Of a stretch of DNA of 35,827 nt, positions 23,926-32,778 are shown piece by piece; the stretch's first letter is position 1, and each line of letters opens with the position of its first letter. A program made the position numbers and the translations under genes. The stretch spans positions 1 through 35,827 of the forward strand of contig CAIJRK010000014.1 in assembly GCA_903823025.1 (NCBI GenBank). The letters are read 5' to 3'. The stretch is from an uncultured beta proteobacterium (GTDB lineage: Bacteria; Pseudomonadota; Gammaproteobacteria; Burkholderiales; Burkholderiaceae_C). The notes below the pieces were generated by a model. The model was not told the origin of the DNA and searched no databases. It was given only the letters and a program-made list of their open reading frames with translations.

Positions 23926-24900
23926 ATGAGTCACCACCGTAATCCGCGTTCTTTGTTAACCCCCGCCATGCACAGTGTGTTGGAGCGCATGACCCGCGCG
24001 GCCCAAGTGCCGCTGCATGTGATGACGCCGCTGCAAGCCCGCCTCGCCTATGAAGTGGGGGCGGGGGTGCTGGAAATCCCGACACCCAAATTGCAACGGG
24101 TTGACAACTTCACCCTACCGGCCCGTGATGGCGAAGCCTTGCCCGTGCGGCTTTACGCGCCGACAGCAGAAAAATTGCCAGTGCTGGTTTATTTTCATGG
24201 CGGTGGGTTCACCATTGGCAGCCTGGCCACGCATGATGTGTTGTGCCGCACCTTGAGTCAGCTCGCCCACTGCGCGGTCTTGTCAGTAGATTACCGTTTG
24301 GCGCCCAAACATAAGTTTCCGGTCGCGCACAACGATGCCTGGGACGCCGTTCAATGGGTGGCTCACCAAGGCGAAAGTAAAAATCTCGATACCACGCGAA
24401 TAGCCGTCGGCGGTGACAGCGCCGGGGGCACTTTGGCAGCGGCTTGTGCCCTTCAAGCGCGCGACGCGGGCTTGCCGCTGGTTTTACAACTGTTGTTTTA
24501 TCCGGGTTGTGCCGCGCACCAGGATATAGCTTCACACAAAAAATTTGCCACCGGTTTTTTACTGGAAGAGCCGCACATCACCTATTTTTTCAACCATTAC
24601 CTGCGCTCGCCAGCGGATCGGGAAGACTGGCGGTTTGCTCCGTTGAATGTGCCTGATGCAGAGGGCGTTTGTTCTGCCTGGTTTGGTCTTGCCGAATGCG
24701 ATCCTTTAGTGGATGAAGGTCTTTTGTATGCCGATAAATTGCGGGCCAGTGGCGTGCCCGTCGATCTTGAAATTTATCGGGGCGTGGTGCATGAATTCAT
24801 CAAAATGGGACGCGCTATTCCAGAGGCCCATCAAGCCCATGCCGATGCCGCCCGCGCCCTGAAATCGGCTTATACGAAGGCGTTTACAACTCACCGCTGA
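23926..24900 (+). CDS. alpha/beta hydrolase, hormone-sensitive-lipase family
   Basis: A 324-residue esterase-like protein with the oxyanion motif His91-Gly-Gly-Gly, the nucleophile Ser165 in 'VGGDSAGGTLAA', Asp259 in 'AECDPLVDEG' and His289 in 'VVHEFIKMG'. This is the HSL (family IV) pattern. It probably hydrolyses short-chain carboxylic esters in the cytoplasm; no signal peptide is visible. AAGG lies about 11 bases before the ATG. It is transcribed divergently from the DUF2126 gene (117 bp between) and converges on polA. Confidence 0.9.
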   Translation: MSHHRNPRSLLTPAMHSVLERMTRAAQVPLHVMTPLQARLAYEVGAGVLEIPTPKLQRVDNFTLPARDGEALPVRLYAPTAEKLPVLVYFHGGGFTIGSLATHDVLCRTLSQLAHCAVLSVDYRLAPKHKFPVAHNDAWDAVQWVAHQGESKNLDTTRIAVGGDSAGGTLAAACALQARDAGLPLVLQLLFYPGCAAHQDIASHKKFATGFLLEEPHITYFFNHYLRSPADREDWRFAPLNVPDAEGVCSAWFGLAECDPLVDEGLLYADKLRASGVPVDLEIYRGVVHEFIKMGRAIPEAHQAHADAARALKSAYTKAFTTHR

Positions 24901-24965
24901 CAAAGTGCCGCCACGCCAGATAATTTAAAACAACGTGCAAAGACACTTAAGTCATCAAAAACTTG

Positions 24966-27950
24966 TCAATGCGCCTTATCCCAGTTCGGCCCGACGCCTA
25001 CCTCGGCCAGCAACGGCACCTTGAGATGCGCCACCCCCGCCATCAAACGCGGAACCTCATGTTTGAGCCATTCCACCTCGTGTTCAGGCACTTCAAACAC
25101 CAGTTCGTCATGCACCTGCATGATCATGCGGGTGCCGCGTTGCTCATCGTCCAACACCTGCTGCACCTTGACCATGCTGAGTTTGATCAGGTCTGCCGCC
25201 GTACCCTGCATGGGCGCGTTGATGGCCGCACGTTCGGCACCGCTACGACGCGGGCCATTAGGCGAATTAATCTCGGGCAGATACAGGCGACGACCAAACA
25301 CAGTTTCCACATAACCTTGGGCTTTGGCCATTTGGCGGGTGTGATCCATGTACAGCTTCACGCCGGGATAACGGTCAAAGTAACGCTCGATGTAATTCTT
25401 GGCTGCGGTGTTGTCGATGCTCAAGGCGCGCGCCAAACCGTAGGCGCTCATGCCGTAAATCAACCCGAAGTTGATGACCTTGGCGTAACGCCGTTGCTCG
25501 CTGGTGACTTGCGCCGTATCAACGCTGAATATCTCGGCGGCGGTGGCGCGATGCACATCCATGCCGTCATGAAAAGCCAACAACAACGCGGCATCGCCAC
25601 TGATGTGCGCCATGATGCGCAGCTCAATCTGGCTGTAATCGGCGCTGGCAATCAGGCAGCCCGGTGGCGCGACAAACGCCTCGCGCACGCGGCGACCTTC
25701 AGCGGTGCGAATCGGAATATTTTGCAAATTGGGGTCGTTACTGGAAAGGCGCCCGGTCACGGCCACCGCCTGCGCGTAATGCGTATGCACGCGCCCGGTG
25801 CGGGGATGCGCCAACTGAGCCAGTTTGTCGGTGTAGGTGCCTTTGAGTTTGGCCAAACCGCGATGTTCCAAGATTTTGGCGGGCAGCGGGTAATCTTCGG
25901 CCAGCTTTTCCAGCACTTCTTCGTCGGTGCTGGGCGCACCGGTGGCGGTTTTCTTGACAATCGGCAACCCCAGTTTGGTGAAAAATATATCGCCGATTTG
26001 CTTTGGACTACTCAAGTTGAACACTTGGCCCGCCAGTTCATGCGCTTGGGTTTCAAGCTGCGAAATGCGCGCCCCCAATTCAAGGCTTTGCGCGGCCAGC
26101 GTAGGCGCGTCGATCAACACGCCGTTGCGTTCAATGCGGTAAAGCGCCTCGCTGCTGGCGATTTCCAACTCATAAATACCTAACAGACTGGGGAAATGTT
26201 GAGCGTCTGAACTTCCGGGATGCTGGCCAGCGCCGGAATGCCCTGCGTGGGTGGGCGATTGTGGCGCATGGGCGATAGGGGGTAACAGCGGCGGCACAAG
26301 CGCGTTATGAACAGGCAACGGCGACGTAGGCGAGAAACTACGCTGTAGCTGCGGCCACAGGGCCAAATGCACATCCAGCGTCATATCTGAATCTTCGCAA
26401 GAATATTCAGCCGCCTTGGCAATATCGACCTGATCAAAACAGATTTTCTGCGCCCCTTTGCCGCACAAATCTTCAAAACTGATGCCGCTGCGTCCCAAAT
26501 GACGCTCGGCCAAACTGGCCAGCCCGTGCGGTCGATGTACTTCAAGCACGTAGCTTTGCAACATGGTGTCGTGGGCATACCCTTGCACCTCGATGCCGTG
26601 GTTGGCGAACACATGACGGTCGTATTTGATGTGTTGGCCCAGCTTCTTTTTGCTGGCGTCTTCCAGCCAAGGCTTGAGTTTGGCCAGCACGTCGTCTATC
26701 GGCAATTGCGCCGGGGCATCAGGATAGGTGTGCGCCAGCGGAATGTAGGCCGCCTCGCCCGGCTTGACGCTGAAACTGATGCCGACAATTTGGGCACGCA
26801 TCTCGTCCAGCGACGTGGTTTCCGTGTCAACCGCCACCAAATCGGCGGCCTGCACGATGGCGAGCCAGCGGTCAAAGGCGTCCCAAGTCAGGATCGTGTC
26901 GTAGGCCACCGTGGTCACGCGGGCGGTGGGTTCTTCGGGACTGTCGAATAAATCCGGTTCGCGGATTGATTTTTTAACCGTGTTGGCGGTGGAGCCAGCG
27001 CCAGCGTTTCCTATGTCTGAGCCGTTGCCGTTTTGCGCACTCGCCTCGGTGGCGGCGGCGCTCATCGCCCGGGCCAAGCCTTTGAAGCCGTACTGCTCAT
27101 AAAAAATAGCCAACGCCGCCGAATCCATGACACCCGTCGTGATTGAATCCAGCGCGGGCAGATCAGGCATCCAGTCGTGCAAATCACAATCGGTCTTGAT
27201 GGTGAGCAACTGGCGACCCATCGGCAACCAGTCGAGCGACTTTCGCAAGTTCTCACCAACGACGCCTTTAATAGCCTCCGCATTCGCCACCACGGCGTCC
27301 AGCGAGCCGTATTGCTGCAGCCACTTGGCAGCGGTCTTGGCCCCCACTTTGGACACGCCGGGCACGTTGTCAATCGTGTCGCCCACCAGCGTTTGAAAGT
27401 CCACCATCAAATGTGCAGGCACACCGAATTCAGCCTCCACACCCGCCAGATCGCGGCGCTTGCCGTTCATGGTGTCAATGATGGTGATGTGCGCATTCAC
27501 CAACTGCGCCAAATCCTTGTCGCCACTGCTGACAATCACCTCAATGCCTTGCTTGGCGGCGATGACGGCCAGCGTGCCAATCACGTCATCGGCCTCCACG
27601 CCCGGCACGTCCAACACCCGCCAACCCATCAGGCGCACGACTTCATGAATCGGCGCAATCTGGGCACGCAAGTCGTCAGGCATGGGCGAGCGGTGCGCCT
27701 TGTAGTCGGGGTACAAGGCATCCCGAAAAGTGGGGCCTTTGGCGTCAAACACGCAAGCCGCATAGTCGGCGGGAAAATCCTTGCGCAAACTCTGCAACAT
27801 ATTGACCATGCCGCGAATTGCCCCGGTGGGCGCGCTGCTGGGGTCGCCCGGCAACACCCGTAAATCGGGCATCGCATGAAAGGCGCGGTACAGGTAACTG
27901 GAGCCATCCACCAGAAGCAAGGTTTTTTTGATCGTTTTGGGTTCATTCAT
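24966..27950 (-). CDS. polA: DNA polymerase I
   Basis: A 994-residue polymerase with all three activities readable. The 5' nuclease has 'VDGSSYLYRAFHAMPD' and 'VFDAKGPTFRDALYPDYKAH'. The 3'-5' exonuclease keeps its acidic residues ('VAVDTETTSLD', 'KYDRHVFANHGI', 'YSCEDSDMTLD'). The polymerase motifs are A 'DYSQIELRIMAH', B 'RRYAKVINFGLIYGMSAYGL' and C 'MIMQVHDELVFEV'. I chose the ATG at 27950, the family start ('TLLLVDGSSYLYRAF'); 70 earlier codons are open but overlap the divergent gene. Compared with E. coli it carries about 48 extra Pro/Ser/His-rich residues at about 535-587, between exonuclease and polymerase domains, plus an Ala/Gly/Asn-rich linker before the exonuclease domain. Confidence 0.97.
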   Translation of the reverse strand: MNEPKTIKKTLLLVDGSSYLYRAFHAMPDLRVLPGDPSSAPTGAIRGMVNMLQSLRKDFPADYAACVFDAKGPTFRDALYPDYKAHRSPMPDDLRAQIAPIHEVVRLMGWRVLDVPGVEADDVIGTLAVIAAKQGIEVIVSSGDKDLAQLVNAHITIIDTMNGKRRDLAGVEAEFGVPAHLMVDFQTLVGDTIDNVPGVSKVGAKTAAKWLQQYGSLDAVVANAEAIKGVVGENLRKSLDWLPMGRQLLTIKTDCDLHDWMPDLPALDSITTGVMDSAALAIFYEQYGFKGLARAMSAAATEASAQNGNGSDIGNAGAGSTANTVKKSIREPDLFDSPEEPTARVTTVAYDTILTWDAFDRWLAIVQAADLVAVDTETTSLDEMRAQIVGISFSVKPGEAAYIPLAHTYPDAPAQLPIDDVLAKLKPWLEDASKKKLGQHIKYDRHVFANHGIEVQGYAHDTMLQSYVLEVHRPHGLASLAERHLGRSGISFEDLCGKGAQKICFDQVDIAKAAEYSCEDSDMTLDVHLALWPQLQRSFSPTSPLPVHNALVPPLLPPIAHAPQSPTHAGHSGAGQHPGSSDAQHFPSLLGIYELEIASSEALYRIERNGVLIDAPTLAAQSLELGARISQLETQAHELAGQVFNLSSPKQIGDIFFTKLGLPIVKKTATGAPSTDEEVLEKLAEDYPLPAKILEHRGLAKLKGTYTDKLAQLAHPRTGRVHTHYAQAVAVTGRLSSNDPNLQNIPIRTAEGRRVREAFVAPPGCLIASADYSQIELRIMAHISGDAALLLAFHDGMDVHRATAAEIFSVDTAQVTSEQRRYAKVINFGLIYGMSAYGLARALSIDNTAAKNYIERYFDRYPGVKLYMDHTRQMAKAQGYVETVFGRRLYLPEINSPNGPRRSGAERAAINAPMQGTAADLIKLSMVKVQQVLDDEQRGTRMIMQVHDELVFEVPEHEVEWLKHEVPRLMAGVAHLKVPLLAEVGVGPNWDKAH

Positions 27951-27974
27951 GCGTCCATTTTGCCAGCGACAAGC

Positions 27975-28001
27975 TTGCAAGCAATGTGTTCTACATACAA
28001 T
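27975..28001 (+). promoter_or_regulatory. possible promoter of the DUF2782 gene
   Basis: TTGCAA (27975-27980) and TACAAT (27996-28001) are separated by 15 bp, shorter than ideal. The -10-like box is only 6 bp from the ATG at 28008, which would give a leaderless or nearly leaderless message. The region also serves the divergent polA. Confidence 0.3.
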
Positions 28002-28007
28002 CACGCC

Positions 28008-28304
28008 ATGCGATCTGCCCTCATCCTTACCCTCTCCCTGTCTTGCGCCAGCCTTAGCTGGGCACAGTCTCCAAACCCATCCCAAGGCGCTTCCGCACCC
28101 CAAAAAACGTCGCCGTCCAACACAACAGGCGCGATAGAAAAACGCACCGAGCGCATCCACATTGAAGACGCTGGCTCAAGCATTGACGAACTGCGCGTGG
28201 GCGGCGAAACCAAGACCATTGACGTGAAACCCAAAGGCGACATGCCTGCCTACCAAGTGGCGCCCAGCAGCGGCGAACGCAGTTGGAAAGTTCTGGACTT
28301 TTAA
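28008..28304 (+). CDS. small periplasmic DUF2782-like protein
   Basis: A 98-residue protein with a signal peptide 'MRSALILTLSLSCASLSWAQ' cleaved near Ala19, a Pro/Ser-rich linker, and a short conserved domain: 'ERIHIEDAGSSIDELRVGGE' and 'YQVAPSSGERSWKVLDF'. This fits DUF2782, a small family found next to polA and thrB in betaproteobacteria, function unknown. The frame is open for 44 codons upstream, but these lie inside the divergent polA and the signal peptide marks the true start. It ends 3 bp before thrB, so the two are probably co-transcribed. Confidence 0.75.
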   Translation: MRSALILTLSLSCASLSWAQSPNPSQGASAPQKTSPSNTTGAIEKRTERIHIEDAGSSIDELRVGGETKTIDVKPKGDMPAYQVAPSSGERSWKVLDF

Positions 28305-28307
28305 CTC

Positions 28308-29297
28308 ATGGCGGTTTACACAGAAGTCTCTCCCAAAGAAGCCCGCGTCCTGCTGCGACAACTCAAGTTAGGGGAACTCAAAACCCTGAAGGGTTGTGCT
28401 GGCGGCATCGAGAACACCAATTATTTTGTGACCACTCAGGTCGCTGAATCAACCCATGAGTACGTGCTCACTTTGTTTGAGCGCCTGACACACGAACAAC
28501 TGCCGTTTTACCTGCGCTTGATGAAGCATCTAGCCGAACAGGGCTTGCCCGTGCCCAATCCAACCGCCAACGCTCGGGGCGATTTGGTGTTTGAGGTCAA
28601 AGGCAAGCCAGCGGCAGTGGTTAATAAGTTGCGCGGTCAAAGCGAACTCAGCCCCACGCCCGCTCATTGCGCGGCCATGGGCACTATGCTGGCCAAAATG
28701 CACCTGGCCGGGCGTGATTTCCCGCTCTCACAGCCCAACCTGCGTGGTCTGACTTGGTGGAACGAAACCGTGCCTGTCGTGCTGCCGCATTTAAATGCGG
28801 CACAAACCGCCTTGATCCAGAGCGAACTGGCTTATCAAAATCACACAGCGGCATCGGCGGCCTATGCGGCCTTGCCCCGGGGTCCAATTCATGCCGACTT
28901 GTTTCGGGACAACGTCATGTTTGACACCGCCCAGGGCGAACCTGAACTGACCGGCGTCTTTGACTTTTACTTTGCCGGCATCGACACCTGGGTTTTCGAC
29001 CTGGCCGTGTGCCTGAATGACTGGTGCATCCACCTTGAAACGGGTGTCCACGACCCTGAACGCGCTCAAAGCTTTCTGGGCGCCTACACGGCAGTGCGCC
29101 CCCTCAAGCGAGAAGAACGCGACCTGCTGCCCGCCATGCTGCGTGCGGGTGCTTTGCGGTTCTGGATTTCACGGCTATGGGATTTTTACCTGCCCCGCGA
29201 GGCCAGCATGTTGCAAGCCCACGATCCAAGCCACTTCGAGCGGGTGTTGCGCGAGCGCGTCAACCATCCCAACCTTCTGAGCACGATGACCGTTTAA
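28308..29297 (+). CDS. thrB: homoserine kinase (APH-like ThrB)
   Basis: A 329-residue kinase of the aminoglycoside-phosphotransferase fold. 'MAVYTEVS' starts the protein; 'GGIENTNYFV' is the nucleotide-binding loop; His195-Ala-Asp-Leu-Phe-Arg-Asp-Asn202 is the catalytic loop; Asp219 in 'GVFDFYFAG' binds metal. It phosphorylates homoserine on the way to threonine. This is the proteobacterial ThrB type unrelated to GHMP-family E. coli ThrB. It follows the DUF2782 gene by 3 bp. Confidence 0.93.
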   Translation: MAVYTEVSPKEARVLLRQLKLGELKTLKGCAGGIENTNYFVTTQVAESTHEYVLTLFERLTHEQLPFYLRLMKHLAEQGLPVPNPTANARGDLVFEVKGKPAAVVNKLRGQSELSPTPAHCAAMGTMLAKMHLAGRDFPLSQPNLRGLTWWNETVPVVLPHLNAAQTALIQSELAYQNHTAASAAYAALPRGPIHADLFRDNVMFDTAQGEPELTGVFDFYFAGIDTWVFDLAVCLNDWCIHLETGVHDPERAQSFLGAYTAVRPLKREERDLLPAMLRAGALRFWISRLWDFYLPREASMLQAHDPSHFERVLRERVNHPNLLSTMTV

Positions 29298-29312
29298 ACA
29301 TGTTTCAATCCA

Positions 29313-29381
29313 CGCCCTGAAAGGGGCGAGTCAGGAAGAGGTTAGTCCTCTCCCAAATGAATTCTTTCCCCTTAAAGGGGG
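29313..29381. repeat. three short hairpins downstream of thrB
   Basis: Within about 70 bp lie CGCCC/GGGCG (29313-29328), AGAGG/CCTCT (29337-29351) and CCCCTT/AAGGGG (29368-29380). They could slow or end thrB transcription, but none is followed by a proper U-run. The last resembles G/C-run intergenic repeats of some Comamonadaceae; that is only an impression. Confidence 0.4.
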
Positions 29382-29407
29382 AGGTTTCAAACCGGAGTTA
29401 GTTTTAG

Positions 29408-30190
29408 ATGAATCTCAACATAGTTCCCGCCCGCACCGGCACCGTTTGGGTCAAGCTGGGTATCCAAACGTTTTTCAAGCAACCGCTAGCCCTTGCCGGC
29501 TTGTTCTTCATGTTCATGGCCGTGATGACGATTGCCAGTCTGGTTCCGTTTATCGGCTTTGTCTTAGCCATGATGCTGCTGCCCGCCGCGACTTTGGGGC
29601 TGATGGCGGCCACGCGAGAAGCCGCCGAGGGGCACTTTCCTATGCCGGTTGTTTTGCTGGCGGCTTTTCGGGCGGGCAAACAGCAAGCCCGTGCCATGCT
29701 GGTGTTGGGCGGCCTGTATGCCGTGGGCTTTCTTACCGCGATGGGCGTGTCCTACTTGGTGGACGGTGGCGACTTTGCGCGTGTTTATCTAGGGGGCGCC
29801 ACACCGACCCGCGAGATGATGATGCGCCCTGAGTTTCAAACTGCTATGTGGGTTTTTATTGGACTGCACCTGCCGCTGTCGCTGCTGTTTTGGCACGCCC
29901 CGGCGCTAGTCCATTGGCATGGTTTGCCGCCGCTTAAAAGTCTGTTTTTCAGCATCGTGGCTTGCTTCAGAAATTTTTGGGCCTTTGTTTTCTTTGGTTT
30001 GATGTGGCTGGGTGTGCTGGTGCTGGTCATTCTTGGTGTCACGCTGCTGGCCACCTTGCTGGGCAACCCCGGCTTGGCAGGCGACCTTTTATTTCCGCTT
30101 TTGCTACTGGTCGCCTCCATGTTTTTCACCTCACTTTATTTCACATTTCGCGACAGCTTTGAGTTACCAGCAGAAACAGCGTCACGGTAA
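29408..30190 (+). CDS. polytopic membrane protein, BPSS1780-like
   Basis: A 260-residue protein with about six hydrophobic helices (for example 28-61, 98-114, 145-162, 190-216 and 224-246) and a conserved start 'MNLNIVPARTGTVWVKLGIQ'. This matches the BPSS1780 family of Burkholderiales membrane proteins, whose function is unknown. It sits after thrB and overlaps the end of the convergent uvrD-type gene by 9 bp. Confidence 0.7.
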   Translation: MNLNIVPARTGTVWVKLGIQTFFKQPLALAGLFFMFMAVMTIASLVPFIGFVLAMMLLPAATLGLMAATREAAEGHFPMPVVLLAAFRAGKQQARAMLVLGGLYAVGFLTAMGVSYLVDGGDFARVYLGGATPTREMMMRPEFQTAMWVFIGLHLPLSLLFWHAPALVHWHGLPPLKSLFFSIVACFRNFWAFVFFGLMWLGVLVLVILGVTLLATLLGNPGLAGDLLFPLLLLVASMFFTSLYFTFRDSFELPAETASR

Positions 30191-32593
30191 CGGTGTCAGC
30201 TTGGCCACACTCAGCGCCAGCCACTTGACGCCATGGCGCGGAAAGTTAATTTGTGCCCGCGCATCGTCCGCCACACCTTCAAGCGAGACCACCGTGCCTT
30301 CGCCAAATTTGGCGTGAAACACCTTCATACCGGCGCGCAAACCGTGCGTTGAGACGGCTTTTTGAACGGGCACCGGGGCTGCCGTCAACTTTGAATAATC
30401 CGCGCCGAATGAGCCTCTTGCCCCGTGGTAACCGGCGTTCGCAGACCCTGTGTTTGCCGCAAATCCAGCGCCAAAGCCCTGATTTTTGGGGGTGATCCAC
30501 TTCAGCGCCGACTCGGGCAACTCTTCAAAAAATCGACTCTTGGGGTTGTAACGTGTTTGCCCATGCAACATGCGGGTTTGCGAGTGGCTCAGATACAACC
30601 GCTTGCGCGCGCGGGTGATGGCCACGTACAACAGGCGACGCTCTTCTTCCAGACCGTCGCGGTCGCTCATCGAGTTTTCATGCGGGAACAATCCCTCTTC
30701 CATGCCTGTGATGAAAACACAATCAAACTCCAGACCTTTGCTGGCATGAACCGTCATCAACTGGATAGCGTCTTGCCCGGCCTGCGCTTGGTTGTCGCCA
30801 GCTTCCAGCGCGGCGTGAGACAAGAAAGCGGCCAAAGGCGACAAGGTTTCGCCGGTGTCGGCATCGGGCGCGGGTTCGTCCATCAGCGCTTGATTCAGGT
30901 CCAGTCCTTGCGACGCCGGGGACTGCGTCAAGGTATTGCCCAACGCATCTTGCGCCAGCGCCATCGCTTCACGCCCAAAGTTTTCAAGCGAGACAAAACT
31001 CTCTGCGGCATTGACCAATTCCTCCAAATTTTCGACCCGGTCAGCGCCTTCCCGATCCGCTTTGTAATGCGCGATCAGACCGCTGTGATCCAACATCTGC
31101 TCAACCGTTTCACGCAACGTCATGCCTTGCGTGCGCTCACGCAACACGTCGATGCCCGCCATGAACGCGCCGATTTTGGTGCCCGCTTTGCCACTAACGC
31201 CGCTGACGGCATCACTGAGCGAACAACCCACGGCGCGCGCCACATCTTGCAACTGCTCCAGACTGCGCAAACCGATGCCGCGCGCCGGAAAATTCACCGC
31301 CCGCAAGAAACTGGTGTCATCACGCGGATTCTCCAGTAAGCGTAAATAGGCCAGTGCATTTTTAATTTCAGCGCGTTCAAAAAAGCGTAATCCGCCGTAA
31401 ACCTTGTAGGGCAACCCCGCCGTGAACAGCGCGGTTTCGATCACCCGACTTTGCGCATTGCTGCGGTACAGCACGGCAATTTCTTTGCGCTCGACGTCCT
31501 CGCGTACCAACTGGCGCATTTCGTCCACCATCCATTGCGCTTCGGCAAAATCGCTGCTCGCCTCGAACACCCGCACCGGTTCGCCCGGGCCTTGCGCCGT
31601 GCGCAGGTTTTTGCCCAGCCGTTTGGTGTTGTGGCTAATCAGCTCGTTGGCCGAGTCCAGAATGTTGCTGCCGCTACGGTAGTTTTCTTCCAGCTTGATC
31701 TGGTGGCGAACTTTGAACTCACGCACAAAGTCGGCCATATTGCCCACCCGCGCACCGCGAAAGGCGTAGATGCTCTGGTCGTCATCGCCCACCGCCAGCA
31801 CGCAACCCGTTGGATTGAAGCCCGTCGCGTCGTCCGTCGAACCGCCAGCGCCCGTGCCAGCCAACATCTTGATCCACGCGTATTGCAGTTTGTTGGTGTC
31901 CTGAAACTCGTCGATCAGGATGTGCCGAAAACGCCGTTGGTAGTGCTCGCGAACCGGGTCGTTGTCGCGTAACACTTCAAAACTGCGCAACATCAACTCG
32001 GCAAAATCAACCACGCCTTCACGCTGACATTGCTCTTCATAGAGCTGGTAAATTTCTATTTTTTTAAGCGTCTCTTCATCTTTTGCAGCGACTGCATGGG
32101 CGCGCAAACCATCTTCCTTGCAGCTGGCAATAAACCATTGCATTTGCTTCGGCGGAAACCGTTCGTCATCAAACTTGAATTGTTTGTACAGACGTTTGAG
32201 GGAAGAAAGTTGGTCCTGCGTATCCAGAATCTGGAAGCTCTGCGGCAAGTTGGCCAGCTTGTAATGCGCACGCAAAAAACGGTTGCACAGCCCATGAAAC
32301 GTGCCAATCCACATGCCGTGCACATTGACCGGCAACATGCTGGTCAGGCGCGTCATCATTTCTTTGGCCGCCTTGTTGGTAAACGTCACCGCTAGCACGC
32401 CGCTGGGGGAGACCTGACCGGTCTGCAATAACCAGGCAATGCGGGTGGTCAACACGCGGGTTTTACCGGAACCGGCCCCGGCCAGAATCAAGGCAGGTTC
32501 GGCGGGTAAGGTGACGGCGGCGCGTTGCTCAGGGTTAAGATTTTGCAGGAGCGGGGAATCCTGAATGCCCGGTTGTGTAGTGGCTGAAAACAT
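30182..32593 (-). CDS. uvrD: UvrD/PcrA-type ATP-dependent DNA helicase
   Basis: An 803-residue superfamily 1A helicase with Walker A 'AGAGSGKTRVLTTRI', motif Ia 'AVTFTNKAAKEM', II 'ILIDEFQDTN', III 'GDDDQSIYAFRGA', IV 'LEENYRSG', V 'LMTVHASKGLEFDCVFI' and VI 'LLYVAITRARKRLYLSHSQ'. The C-terminus has the 'GMKVFHAKFGEGTVVSLEG' RNA-polymerase-binding tail of UvrD/PcrA. It unwinds DNA in excision and mismatch repair. I chose the ATG at 32593 because 22 earlier codons begin with TTG and lack conservation. A TACAAT box lies only 6 bp upstream, suggesting a very short leader. Confidence 0.95.
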   Translation of the reverse strand: MFSATTQPGIQDSPLLQNLNPEQRAAVTLPAEPALILAGAGSGKTRVLTTRIAWLLQTGQVSPSGVLAVTFTNKAAKEMMTRLTSMLPVNVHGMWIGTFHGLCNRFLRAHYKLANLPQSFQILDTQDQLSSLKRLYKQFKFDDERFPPKQMQWFIASCKEDGLRAHAVAAKDEETLKKIEIYQLYEEQCQREGVVDFAELMLRSFEVLRDNDPVREHYQRRFRHILIDEFQDTNKLQYAWIKMLAGTGAGGSTDDATGFNPTGCVLAVGDDDQSIYAFRGARVGNMADFVREFKVRHQIKLEENYRSGSNILDSANELISHNTKRLGKNLRTAQGPGEPVRVFEASSDFAEAQWMVDEMRQLVREDVERKEIAVLYRSNAQSRVIETALFTAGLPYKVYGGLRFFERAEIKNALAYLRLLENPRDDTSFLRAVNFPARGIGLRSLEQLQDVARAVGCSLSDAVSGVSGKAGTKIGAFMAGIDVLRERTQGMTLRETVEQMLDHSGLIAHYKADREGADRVENLEELVNAAESFVSLENFGREAMALAQDALGNTLTQSPASQGLDLNQALMDEPAPDADTGETLSPLAAFLSHAALEAGDNQAQAGQDAIQLMTVHASKGLEFDCVFITGMEEGLFPHENSMSDRDGLEEERRLLYVAITRARKRLYLSHSQTRMLHGQTRYNPKSRFFEELPESALKWITPKNQGFGAGFAANTGSANAGYHGARGSFGADYSKLTAAPVPVQKAVSTHGLRAGMKVFHAKFGEGTVVSLEGVADDARAQINFPRHGVKWLALSVAKLTPLP

Positions 32594-32599
32594 ACCCTT

Positions 32600-32605
32600 A
32601 TTGTA
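32600..32605 (-). promoter_or_regulatory. likely -10 box of uvrD
   Basis: TACAAT on the minus strand, six bases before the ATG at 32593. The best -35 candidate (TTGGCG, 32631-32626) is 20 bp away, which is long. If real, transcription would begin almost at the start codon. Confidence 0.4.
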
Positions 32606-32653
32606 GAAAGCCCCAACTGCCAACGCGCCAAACGACTTCAACGACTTCGATAG

Positions 32654-32695
32654 AATCAATCACCGGGCCTCAAGCGATTGATTCCCGGTTTTTTT
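32654..32695 (+). terminator. terminator/antiterminator-like structure in the guaC leader
   Basis: Two helices compete. A terminator hairpin pairs ACCGGG (32662-32667) with CCCGGT (32684-32689), followed by a run of T to 32695. A second helix pairs AATCAATC (32654-32661) with GATTGATT (32676-32683). The strands interleave with no linker, so the two should exclude each other, as in attenuators. The only downstream gene is guaC, 83 bp away, and no plus-strand gene ends upstream for 2.4 kb, so this probably controls guaC. Confidence 0.6.
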
Positions 32696-32778
32696 GTTTC
32701 TGTCGCGCTTGCCAGCGATGCGGAAACAAGATTCGGGTTCAATCCAAGCGCTCTCATTCAACCCGTTGAGGACAGACC

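Noticed and set aside
27951..28160. N-terminal extension of PolA by 70 residues
   Set aside because: It overlaps the divergent signal-peptide gene and has no family similarity; the ATG at 27950 fits the family.
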